Shown here piece by piece: positions 41,436 through 51,032 of a DNA stretch of 64,000 nt. The stretch lies in the NCBI RefSeq assembly GCF_018914005.1, contig NZ_JAHMHI010000001.1, positions 1 to 64,000 of the forward strand, written 5' to 3'. Source of the DNA: Mycoplasma zalophi (GTDB lineage: Bacteria > Bacillota_I > Bacilli_A > Mycoplasmatales > Metamycoplasmataceae). Below the pieces are notes generated by a model. It did not search any database. It saw only the letters and a program-made list of their open reading frames with translations, and was not told the origin of the DNA. The position numbers and the translations under genes are program-made. Position 1 is the stretch's first letter. Each line of letters opens with the position of its first letter.

Positions 41436-43937
41436 ATGGAAAAAATATTTAATCATAAGTTAGTAGAAAAAAATAGATATGAAAAATGAGTTGAATCAAA
41501 AGTATTTGAAACTCATGATCAAACCAAGCGACCATTTACAATCATTTTGCCACCTCCTAATGTTACAGGTGTTTTACATGTTGGACATGCACTTGACACT
41601 TATATACAAGATACTGTAATAAGATTTAAAAAAATGCAAGGTTATGATACATTATTTTTACCAGCAAAAGACCACGCTGGAATTGCAACACAATCAAAAG
41701 TGGAAAAATTATTACATGAACAAGGAATTTCAAAACATACTTTAGGTAGAGAGAAATTTATAGAAGAAGTATGAAAATGAAAAAATAAACATTCACATTT
41801 AATTGATGAACAGTGAAAAACACTAGGATTAGCTTTAGATTATTCAAAAGAGCGTTTTACATTAGATGAAGAAGCGAATAAGGCAGTATTAAAAGTTTTT
41901 GTTACTTTATATAATAAAGGTTTAATATACAGAGGAACAAAACCAATTTATTGAGATCCAATTCAAAAAACAGCATTAAGTAATATTGAAGTTATAAATG
42001 AAGCAACTAATCAAAAAATGTATTATATTAAATATCCATTCAAAGACAATGAAAATGAGTATTTAGAAATAGCTACAACAAGAATTGAAACATTATTTAG
42101 TGATGTTGCTGTTGCATTTAATCCTGATGATTCAAGATATATAAAATATTTAAATAAAATCCTTATCCATCCATTAACAAAAAAAGAAATTCCGATAATA
42201 AGTGATGAATATATTGATATATCATTTGGTAGTGGGCTTATGAAAGTATCTGCTCACGCAGTTGAAGATATTAACATTATTGAAAAAAATAATTTACAAA
42301 TTAATGAATGTATTAATGATGATGGATTATTAAATGATTTAGCCAATGAATTTAAAGGGTTAGAAAGAATTGCTGCGCGTGAAAAAATAGCTAAAAAATT
42401 AGAAGAAGAAGGTTATTTAATCAAAGTTGAAGACACTGTTTCAAATGTTGGTATTAGCGAAAGAAGCGGTGCTGTAGTTGAAATTTTAGTTAGATCACAA
42501 TGATTTTTAAAAATGGATGAAATGTCTAAAATGTTATTAGAAAATCTTGAATCTGAAAATGCAGTTGAATTTATCCCTTCAAGATTTAAAGAAGTAATTA
42601 AATCATGAATGGAAAAAACATATGATTGAACAATTTCAAGACAATTATGATGAGGACATAGAATTCCCGCATATTATAAAGGTAATCAAATTATCGTTTC
42701 ATTAGAAAATCCTGGTGATGATTGAGTTCAAGATCCTGACGTTTTAGATACTTGATTTAGTAGTGGTTTAAGTCCTTTTGTATTTTTAGGATGACCGAAT
42801 GAAACAGAAGATTTTAAACATTATTTCCCAACTCAACTTTTAGTAACTGGATATGATATTATTTTCTTCTGAGTTGCTAGAATGTATTTTATGAGTTTAG
42901 AATTTAATAAACAAATACCATTTAAACAAGTTTTATTACATGGATTAGTGCGTGATGCTCAAGGAAGAAAATTATCAAAAAGCTTAGGTAATGGAATTGA
43001 TCCAATTAAAGTTATTGATGAATATGGAAGTGACGTATTAAGAATTTCTTTATTATTTAATTTAACCGCTGGTCAAGATATTCATTACTCAGATCAAAAA
43101 TTAGAATCATCTAAACTTTTTGTAAATAAATTCTGAAACATAGCAAGATATGTTAAAGGATTATCAATCGAAAATGATCAAGAAACAAAAAATGATGCTT
43201 ATGATAATTGAATTTTAGAAAGATTAAAAGAATTTGAACAAAATCTAACAAACAGCATGAATAAATATGACTTTAGTGTAAGTTATAAATTTATTCAAAA
43301 ATTCTTAGTAAATGAATTTAGTGGTTGATACTTAGAATTTGCTAAATTTAAACAAAATACTCAATTAATACACACAATTTTCAAAAAAATATTAATTTTA
43401 ATGCATCCATTTTTACCTTTTACAACTGATTATTTATATGAAATAATGTACAATGAAAATATTTTAGAAATTCAAAATCCAAAAATTAAATATCCAAGTA
43501 CAAAAAATACAAAGGCAGAAAAAATTATTGAAATAATTACTGAACTTAGAAAATATCGTGAAACAAAAAATATTTCTAAAGCAAAAGTTTTATTTTATGC
43601 AACTCCTTATTCTAAATTAACAAAAAATGATAAATTAATTATTGAAAAACTAGCTAATTTCCAATACAAAGAAAATTCAGATACTTTAATTCAAGCTTCA
43701 GATTTTACAATTAACATTTTATTAGATCAAGAAACAAAAGACTTAGAAATTAATAGATTAAATGATTTAATTAAACAAAATAACATAGATATTGAATTCG
43801 CATCAAAAATGTTAAATAATCCAAAATTCATTGAAAAAGCAAAACCTGAAAAAGTACAAGAAATTAAAGAAAAATTAGCAATTTTTGAAGCTAAACATGC
43901 TTCATATACTGAAGAAATTAAAAAATTACAAAACTAA
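41436..43937 (+). CDS. valS: Valyl-tRNA synthetase
   Basis: 833 residues from ATG 41436, preceded by GAGGAGAAG about 10 bases upstream. The class I HIGH-type motif is [15 protein letters not shown] at about 37-51 and the KMSKS-type motif is [11 protein letters not shown] at about 510. It charges tRNA-Val. In the CP1 editing domain ATTRIETLF and [15 protein letters not shown] replace the usual TTRPETLxGD and GTGxxKxTPAHDxND. The Asp after AH is therefore Ala, suggesting weak or lost editing. The C-terminal coiled coil (about 770-833) is kept. The reading frame is open upstream through the whole ABC-like gene, so a 1,605-residue fusion is formally possible, but the internal RBS and ATG argue for a separate start. 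Confidence 0.92.
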
Positions 43938-43944
43938 AATATAA

Positions 43945-43976
43945 AAAGTTCAAGATTTAACCTTGAACTTTTTTAT
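43945..43976. terminator. Bidirectional terminator valS / DUF31 lipoprotein
   Basis: AAAAGTTCAAG, loop ATTTAAC, CTTGAACTTTT with T-runs on both strands. It separates valS from the convergent lipoprotein gene. Confidence 0.88.
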
Positions 43977-43988
43977 TATCTATAAATC

Positions 43989-45857
43989 CTAAAAACCGTT
44001 TTCAAATATTGCCGTATTAGTTTTTTTATCACTAAATCCTTGTGGATATATTTTCTTTAAGTTTTGACGATATGAAGCAATTTGTGCTGGGTATTTGTCT
44101 TTATTAGTACCATCGATTAAATTATAAGCTTTAATTGTGTTATCTGCTAAAGTATAATCTTGTGAAAGAAGTAATGGAGTAAATGAAGAGCTATAACTTA
44201 AATCACCATATTTAACATTACTACTTACTCCACTATAAATACCAATGATTTGTCCAAAATCATTATAAACCACTGAACCTGATGCTCCATAATATAAAGA
44301 TGAAAAGTTTATAGTATGTATAAATCCATAAAAATCTGCAAGTGTTTTACCAAATACAGTTGTATAAGGTTGGAAATTATTATTTGTCACTTTTTCTTCA
44401 TAACTTCTTGCAGGAAGTCCAAAAGCATCTTTATTTTTTGGTGCTCTTGAATTTCATTTTTCTTCACCATTTCTTTCAATTGGGTTATTTTGACTTCAAG
44501 TAGAAAAATGTGATTCATAAGCAGGATAACCACCAATATATACGTTTTGAGAATTTGTTAAATTATTTGAAGCATCTTTTTCTGCACTCACATAATCAGT
44601 TGTTAAAGTGTAAGAAGAAATAGCTTTATCTTGATTTGGTGTTTTTGCTTCTTTATTTCTTTTAATATAATTATCTAAACTAGTAATTGCATCTTTAAAT
44701 CAGTTTATATATTCTTGATTTTCTAATTTAGAAAAATCAACATCAATTTCAAAAACTGCAAAGTCTGTATAAAATGGTATGTATTCTTTTTTATCTAGTG
44801 TATTTTTTAATATTCAAATGCTACTACTTTTGTCTTTTAAATTTTCAGATGCATTTTCTTCTTGTTGTAATCTATTTAGTTGTTCTTGAGCTTTTTGTTT
44901 TGCTTCATCTTGGAATTTATCTATGTATTGACGGTCAATGAAATCATAACCAGCAAAAATTAATTTTGGAGCTGAAATTGCTTCTTTTATTAATTCTGTT
45001 CTTGTTGCATCTTCATCACTTTTATGCAAGATATTAAAATATTCATTATTAGCAATTCATTTTACTGTGTAATCTGAATTATTTTCGTAAGGATATTTAT
45101 TTTCTTTAGCGTTGAAATCACTTATTTTAGTTTGTGTTTTACCTATTGAAATAGAATTTGCTTTATATTTTCTTTCATCTTCGTAATTTAAGTTTTTTGC
45201 AATTTTAGGATCAAGAGTATTTGATAATAAACCTGCTACGTGTAAATTAGTTGCAAAAAATAATTTGTATTTATTATCATTTTCTTTGTGGTAATCTAGC
45301 AATCAACTTGTTCCTGCAGAAGTTGCTAAGAATGAATCATCTTGATTTTCATCTAAATTTACACCAAATTTAATTGCAAAAGTTCTATTATAAATTTCTT
45401 TATAAATATCTTGTGCTTCTAATTTTTGATATGCAGATACATCATGAGAATATTGATGATTTGATTTGTTTAAATTATTAAAAAAATCAGGTGAAAATGA
45501 AGGAAAATTTGGATTGAAATTTTGATCGTTTTTGTTATCTTCTTGCTTTTTATCTTCAGTTTCAATTTTTTTATTTTCTTCTTTAGTATCTTTTACAATA
45601 TTTTCATTTCCAGTGTTATTTTCATTACTATTTGTAGAATTATTGTTTTGGTGTGAATTTGTATCAGGTGTATCATTTTTGTTTTCTTGAGTATTTTTTT
45701 CAGTATTTTTGTTTGTGTTTTGTTTATGGGTTGTGTTAGTATCTGAATCTTTTTTATTATTTAAATCGCTGTTTTTATTATATGAGCAAGATACAGCAGT
45801 TATTGCGGGAATTGTTGCAGTAAGTAAAAATGGTAATATTTTTTTATATTTCATCAT
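43989..45857 (-). CDS. DUF31 (Mycop_pep) serine-protease-like lipoprotein
   Basis: 622 residues. The signal peptide ends in lipobox AVSC (Cys24). A low-complexity Asn/Thr/Asp/Lys stalk runs to about residue 135. The trypsin-like DUF31 domain follows with a visible triad: His206 in FATNLHVAG, Asp365 in YTDFAVFEID, and Ser526 in YYGASGSVVY. Related mycoplasma proteins include the immunoglobulin-cleaving MIP proteases. No MIB partner gene is adjacent, so the substrate is unknown. AAGGAG precedes tandem ATG codons. UGA Trp codons break the frame under the standard code. It is surface exposed. Confidence 0.8.
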
Positions 45858-45980
45858 CTTTCTCCTTATGATTTTGTCAATTTATTTTATTAATTTTATA
45901 TCAAAATTTCACTTTGCAAGTAATTTTATATTTTTTGCTGAATTTATTGATATTTTGTTGTGTTTTTACTACATTTTATA

Positions 45981-46012
45981 AAAAATATCAAACAGGAATT
46001 TACTGTTTGATT
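45981..46012 (-). terminator. Terminator of metK
   Basis: ATCAAACAG at 45987-45995 and CTGTTTGAT at 46003-46011 form a hairpin at the metK stop. On the minus strand it is followed by a T-rich tract. Confidence 0.8.
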
Positions 46013-47186
46013 ATTCAAGAGTTATATTTTTTTTATGGGTTTTTAAGTAATTTTCAATTTCAGTTACTTTATTAGTTCTTTCTCAAGGTAAATTTAAATC
46101 ATCTCTACCAAAATGACCAAAATAGCTAGTATCACCAAAAATAGGTTTTTTAAGATCTAGTTCTTTTATTATTGCTTGTGGCCTTAAATCAAAAATATTT
46201 TCAATGATTTCTTTTATTAAAGATACATTTCTATTATTATCTGTTTTAACATTTATTGAAACAGGTTTAGCAACTCCAATTGCATATGAAACTTGAATTT
46301 CAATTCAATTACACAATCCTTTTACTGCGATGATGTTTTTTGCAATTCAACGGCAAGCATAAGCTGCTGAACGATCAACTTTAGTTGCATCTTTACCACT
46401 AAATGCTCCACCACCATGGCGACCGTATCCACCATATGTATCAACGATAATTTTTCTGCCTGTTAAACCAGTATCACCTATTGGTCCACCAATTACAAAA
46501 CGTCCTGTCGGATTTATTAAAATTTTATTAGGCGTTTCTAAATTAAATTTACTTAAAACATATTTTATAATTTTTGTTTTTATAAATTCTTTAAATTCAA
46601 AATCATCATAATTTTCATCATGTTGTATCGACATTAAAATTGTGTCTACTTTTAAATGTGTTAGATCATTTTCATCATATTCAATTGTTACTTGACTTTT
46701 CATATCTGCTTTAGCTCATTTAAATTCACCATTTTGACGTAATTTATCAGCATATTTTACTAATTCATGTGCAAGTGTTATACCTAATGGCATAAAGTTT
46801 TTTGTTTCATTGCTTGCATATCCAAACATAATACCTTGATCACCGGCACCAATTTCTTGATCTGCTAAAATAACTCCTTGACTAATATCGGGACTTTGTT
46901 GTTTTATGTCCGTTATAAATTTAACATTATCAATTGGATAATCTAATTTTTGAAATACTTCTTTTGCAATTTGTATAACATCTACATTAGCATTTGATGA
47001 AACTTCACCTGCAATTAGCACTATATTTCCAGAAGCCATTGTTTCAATTGCAGTTCTTGAGTTTGGATCTTGTGCTAAATAAGCATCTAAAATACGATCT
47101 GATATTTGGTCACAAACTTTATCTGGGTGACCTTGTCCTACACTTTCTGATGTAAATAAAATTTTATTTTCTTTATTTTTTTGCAT
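46011..47186 (-). CDS. metK: S-adenosylmethionine synthase
   Basis: 391 residues. [17 protein letters not shown] at about 13-29 (ATP/Met-binding His), [12 protein letters not shown] at about 113, [21 protein letters not shown] and [19 protein letters not shown] are the MetK signatures, and the enzyme is full length. It makes SAM from Met and ATP. The start is the ATG at 47184-47186, since sequence further upstream belongs to the leader. The gene is expressed through a SAM-I riboswitch leader with a terminator hairpin whose 3' arm contains the Shine-Dalgarno AAGGAG. Confidence 0.95.
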
Positions 47187-47188
47187 AT

Positions 47189-47220
47189 AAAAACTCCTTA
47201 TGAATAACATAAGGAGTTTA
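47189..47220 (-). terminator. Riboswitch expression-platform hairpin before metK
   Basis: Perfect 12-bp stem AAACTCCTTATG at 47191-47202 with its complement ending at 47219, 5-base loop, followed on the minus strand by a T-run. The 3' arm in RNA contains AAGGAG directly before the metK start. The hairpin could therefore stop transcription and also mask the ribosome binding site when SAM is bound. Confidence 0.85.
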
Positions 47221-47229
47221 AAAGAAGTC

Positions 47230-47323
47230 AAACATGTTGGAAAAATTCCCCTGACTTTCCACCTTCCAATAAAATGGGGTTGGCATGCCTCAATGCTGTC
47301 AAGCTAAGCAACTCGATATGTTA
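47230..47323 (-). promoter_or_regulatory. SAM-I (S-box) riboswitch aptamer upstream of metK
   Basis: In RNA orientation the leader reads AACATATCGAG, then a hairpin GCT-TGAC-AGC, ATTGAGGCATGCCAACC, a P3 region, AAGGTGGAAAGTCAGG, hairpin GGAATTTTTCC, and ATGTT. P1 is AACAT with ATGTT. The P2 loop TGAC (47298-47301) can pair with GTCA (47252-47255), the S-box pseudoknot. ATTGAGGCATGCCAACC corresponds to the kink-turn strand and AAGGTG-GAAA to the conserved J3/4. The match to the consensus is by eye. A TATAAT (minus strand, 47333-47338) is the promoter. SAM binding should repress metK. Confidence 0.75.
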
Positions 47324-47341
47324 TTTTGTAATATTATACAC

Positions 47342-48016
47342 TAAATTTAAAATAATAAATTATTTATATACTTGAATTTTTTTCTATCTTATTTTCATAA
47401 GTGTTTGTTATGCTAATATTAAATTATAATAATTAGCATTTGTTGGCTTAAAAAATATAAAGTATGTAAATATTAAGCTTTATTTTGTATAAAGTTAAGT
47501 GAGATATATTGTTTCTTTGATTAAATATTTCAACATTTGTTAATTTGAATGTAATGAAAATTTATTGTGTAGTGTTTTAATGATTTCTGTGTTCAAATTT
47601 ATTTGCATAAAGTCAAAAGTGTTTTGATAAATTGAAATTACATTTAGCAAATTAACACTAGCGATGAAGATATATAACTAAAAAACATATCACACATTTA
47701 GTTAATGTATTTACATTGATAATATTATATTTCTAGCTTTTTAATTGCCAAAACTAATTTTGAGTATATTATTTTATTTTTGTTTTTTATTTGTTTAATT
47801 TAAACTGCAAACAATCATAATTAAATAGTAATAAACATAATTTCCCAACAATCAAGGTATTATTTTTAATTAAACTATCAAATAATTTTTATTTTGGACA
47901 ATACTTACTTTTTAATTAATTATTTTAAAAATAAACTTTTAATATATTTCCAGTTATCTATTATTTAAAACTATTGATTTATATGACTTATTAATACATT
48001 AATAAATAGTTAATTA
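47342..48016. other. Long AT-rich non-coding stretch between metK leader and LRR lipoprotein
   Basis: About 675 bases with no open frame of useful length on either strand, no tRNA-like structure and no repeat I can detect beyond AT-rich simple sequence. Unusual for such a compact genome. It could be decayed coding sequence or a recombination-prone spacer next to the variable lipoprotein. Confidence 0.4.
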
Positions 48017-48052
48017 AATAAAAAAAGTCCAATTATACAATTTGGACTTTAT
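48017..48052 (-). terminator. Terminator of the LRR lipoprotein gene
   Basis: AAAGTCCAA at 48024-48032 pairs with TTGGACTTT at 48042-48050. On the minus strand it is followed by TTTTATT. Confidence 0.8.
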
Positions 48053-48067
48053 TTTAGATATTATATT

Positions 48068-50011
48068 TTAGTTTTTAGCACTTCAAGGTTGACCGTTTTT
48101 AATATTATCAAAGATTTCTTTTGTAATTTCACTTGGTAATTTTGAGTTTTCAAAAGAAATTGGAGTATTTTTAAAAGCTCTATTACCAATTTCAGTAACA
48201 CTTGGCATATCAACACTAGTTAATGATCTAACTTCCTCAAAAGCTCTTTCACCAATTTCAGTAACATTTGGCATATTTACATTAGTTAACGAACTAGCAT
48301 CCATAAAAGCATAAGCACCAATTTTAGTAACATTTGGTATATTAACACTAGTTAACGAACTAGCAAACTCAAAAGCACCCTCACCAATTTCAGTAACTTT
48401 TTGCATATTAACACTGGTTAACGAACTAGCACCATAAAAAGTATAATTATCAATTTTAGTAACATTTGGTATATCAACACTAGTTAACGAACTAGTACCC
48501 CCAAAAGCACTCGCACCAATTTCAGTAACATTTGGCATATTAACACTAGTTAACGAACTAGCATCCATAAAAGCACTATTACCAATTTCAGTAACTTTTT
48601 GCATATTAACACTGGTTAACGAACTAGCACCCCTAAAAGCATGTTTACTAATTTTGGTTACTTTTGGAATATCAACACTAGTTAACGAACTAGCAAACTC
48701 AAAAGCACCCTCACCAATTTCAGTAACATTTGGCATATTTACATTAGTTAACGAACTAGCACTCCAAAAAGCAGATCCACCAATTTCAGTAACATTTGGC
48801 ATATTAACACTAGTTAATGAACTAGCATACATAAAAGATCAATCACCAATTTCAGTAACATTTGGCATATTGACACTAGTTAACGAACTAGCACTCCAAA
48901 AAGCATGAGCACCAATTTTAATAACATTGTCAGGAATATCAATTTTTCCAGTTGCTTGCTTTCCATCAATTAATATATTGTTTACAATTGCAAGTTTTTG
49001 TGGGTTATTTTCAATTAATTTTTTTAAATATGCAGTATTTTTAAAAGCATCATAACCAATTTGAGTAACATTTGGCATATTTACATTAGTTAACGAACTA
49101 GCACTCCAAAAAGCACTTTCACCAATTTCAGTAACATTTGGCATATTGACACTAGTTAACGAACTAGCACTCCAAAAAGCACAAGCATCAATTTTAGTTA
49201 CATTTGGCATATTGACACTAGTTAACGAACTAGCACCATCAAAAGCAGATCCACCAATTTCAGTAACATTATTAAAATCTATGTGTATTAATTTTTTTCA
49301 ATTTATGTTTCTTCTAGGATTAAATTTTTTTATATCATCATCAAATTTAATACTAAATTCTTCATCAGGAAACTCATAAGAGTTACTATTTTCAATTTGT
49401 TCAATAAAATCCTTTGTTATCAGAATTTGCTTTACATTATTTTCTTTTTCATTTTTTGTGTTTGTATTATCATCAGTCGCATTATTACCTTCATCTTTGG
49501 TGTTTTCGGTTGATGTATTTGTATCTGTATTATTATCATTTTCTTGGTTATTATTGTGTGAATTTGTATCATTTACACCAGTACCATCATTTGTGGTGTT
49601 TTCAGTTGATTTGTTTGTGTTGGTTGAGTCAGTACCATTATCTGGTTTGTTTTCGGTTGAATTGTTTGTGTTGTTTGCAGTAGTACCATTATCTGTTTTG
49701 TTTTCGGTTGAATTGTTTGTGTTATCATTTACACCATCTTTTTGTTTGTTATCTTTAGTAGATGTATTTGTATCACTATTATTACCATTTTCTTGGTTAT
49801 TATTGTGCACATTTGTATTATCTACACCATTATCTTTATTATTTGCATTTTCGTTTGGTGTATCTTTTTTAGTTTCTTTAGTTTTATCTGCTACATCTTT
49901 ATTTGTTTTATTTTGATTGTCATTTTCATTTGAACAAGATAGCGCTATAAACGGAATAGTCGCAGGTAAAATTCCCATTGTAATCAAAATAATAAATTTC
50001 TTTAATTTCAT
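48068..50011 (-). CDS. BspA-type leucine-rich-repeat surface lipoprotein
   Basis: 647 residues. The signal peptide ends at lipobox ALSC (Cys26). An Asn/Thr/Asp-rich stalk (about 27-200) contains internal repeats of the type NNSTENKxDNG. Then come 14 near-identical 22-residue units of the form SSLTSVNMPNVTEIGxxAFxxA plus degenerate units at both ends and one interruption (NTAYLKKLIENNPQ). This is the TpLRR/LRR_5 fold of BspA-like adhesins. UGA encodes Trp at a few positions, including near the C-terminus. AAAGGAA lies upstream of the ATG. A 17-base poly(A) tract lies in the promoter region, suggesting on-off switching. It is probably an adhesin or immune decoy. Confidence 0.85.
48200..49260 (-). 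repeat. 66-bp tandem repeats coding for LRR units
   Basis: The unit contains GTTAACGAACTAG (plus-strand view), which recurs at 66-base spacing (for example 48285 and 48351), with few changes between units. At least fourteen copies are present, with a break near 48925-49065. DNA-level identity this high allows unit gain or loss by slippage or recombination. Confidence 0.85.
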
Positions 50012-50059
50012 ACTATTTCCTTTTTAAAAATAAAATCGTTAATATATATATAAGAAAAT

Positions 50060-50095
50060 GTATTCTTTTTTTTTTTTTTTTTGAATCAAAACAAG
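50060..50095 (-). promoter_or_regulatory. Poly(A)17 tract in the LRR lipoprotein promoter
   Basis: The plus strand has 17 consecutive T at 50066-50082. In gene orientation TTGATTC precedes A17, then GAATACATTTTCTTATATATATATT, with the ATG about 55 bases beyond the tract. The run sits where the -35/-10 spacer would be. Poly(A) runs in this position set phase variation of the vlp lipoproteins in Mycoplasma hyorhinis, so length-dependent switching is likely by analogy. Confidence 0.65.
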
Positions 50096-50200
50096 TAAAT
50101 AATTTTTGTTTTTCAAACTATATTTACTTTTAAGTTTATTATTTTTGTTATAGTTATATATTTAATTAGTTATTTTTTGACAAAATGTAAATACTAAAAT

Positions 50201-50240
50201 AAATTAAAAGCAACAATACAAATATCGCTGCTTTTAGTAA
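50201..50240 (-). terminator. Possible terminator of the azoreductase gene
   Basis: TAAAAGCA at 50205-50212 pairs with TGCTTTTA at 50229-50236. On the minus strand a T-rich tract follows. The loop is long, so confidence is moderate. Confidence 0.5.
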
Positions 50241-50253
50241 AGTTTATATTAAT

Positions 50254-50835
50254 TTAAAATGATTCAATTAATTTTTTAAATTCATCAGCACGTGTTTTAG
50301 CATAAGCTTTTGTATCTCCATTTGCTAAAGGAGGCACTTTTGTTCCATTAACTTGAATAAAGTTAATTGATTTAGCTCCTACGAATTTAAATACTGAACG
50401 TAATCATTGAACTTGTAATGATTCTGTATTTTCAGCTTGTGGGCTTCCTTGTGATGTAACTAAAACAACATTTAAGTTATTTAATAATCCAACTGGATTT
50501 CCATCTTTTGATTGTTTGTATGAAAATGTTAAATCTGCTACTGCAATAGCATCAATAAAGTTTTTAACTAATGTAGGAGTTGTATAGTTAACTACTGTTG
50601 ATGATAATACTAAAACATCTATTTCTTTTAATTTATTGATTAATTCAACTGCCCCAACTTCATTTCAATATGTTGAAATATTTGTTTGTGATAAATGAGT
50701 TTTATTAAATACTGAATCAGAAAGATTAATTCTTTCGGGTTTTCCCATAATTTCATGGAACTCATTCATTAATGCTGTTGTATATGAGTTTTCATTAGTA
50801 AAAAATGACCCATCTACAAATAATGCTTTTTTCAT
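50254..50835 (-). CDS. azoR: FMN-dependent NADH-azoreductase family protein
   Basis: 193 residues with flavodoxin-like fold. ALFVDGSFF is the phosphate-binding start, where family members read SPR. VLVLSSTVVNYTTPTLVKNFIDAI (about residues 75-98) resembles the AzoR motif with PMYNFxxPxxLKxxxD. VVLVTSQGSP (about 123-132) is the second flavin-binding loop. The enzyme reduces quinones or azo compounds with NADH; its physiological substrate is unknown. AAGGAAT precedes the ATG. Single gene, divergent from the TrpB-like gene. Confidence 0.8.
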
Positions 50836-51000
50836 TTTTATTCCTTTCTTCTTTGTAAATTATTATTTTATATTATATAATATTATCAATTTTTGTTTCA
50901 AATAAAATTCCTTTTAAATTTCAATTTTGATAAATATTTAAATTAAGATTAAATAATAAAAAAACACTTTGCAAAATAACTTTTATTAGTTTAAAAATAA

Positions 51001-51032
51001 TATAATTATTAAAGATAGATTAAGGATATATA
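51001..51032 (+). promoter_or_regulatory. Promoter -10 and RBS of the TrpB-like gene
   Basis: TATAAT at 51001-51006 and AAGGA at about 51021-51025 precede the ATG at 51033. Confidence 0.5.

Noticed and set aside
39120..43937. Calling the interrupted stretches here separate small genes or pseudogenes
   Set aside because: All breaks are TGA codons, which encode Trp in this organism. The frame is continuous.
46716..47231. Upstream extension of metK into the leader
   Set aside because: The added N-terminus translates the riboswitch terminator hairpin. The ATG at 47184-47186 has the AAGGAG site.
47230..47323. Signal recognition particle RNA (4.5S) upstream of metK
   Set aside because: GGAAGGTGG resembles the SRP core, but the conserved CAGG-xx-GGAAGGxAGCAG loop is absent, and the overall folding with pseudoknot and terminator fits a SAM-I leader.
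48200..49260. Regularly spaced repeats as a CRISPR array
   Set aside because: The 66-bp units translate continuously as leucine-rich repeats in one lipoprotein frame, with no spacer-like unrelated sequence and no cas genes.
49414..49933. Plus-strand frames opposite the LRR lipoprotein stalk
   Set aside because: They arise from the Asn/Thr/Asp-rich repeats read backwards, giving Val/Phe/Leu-rich strings with no start signals.
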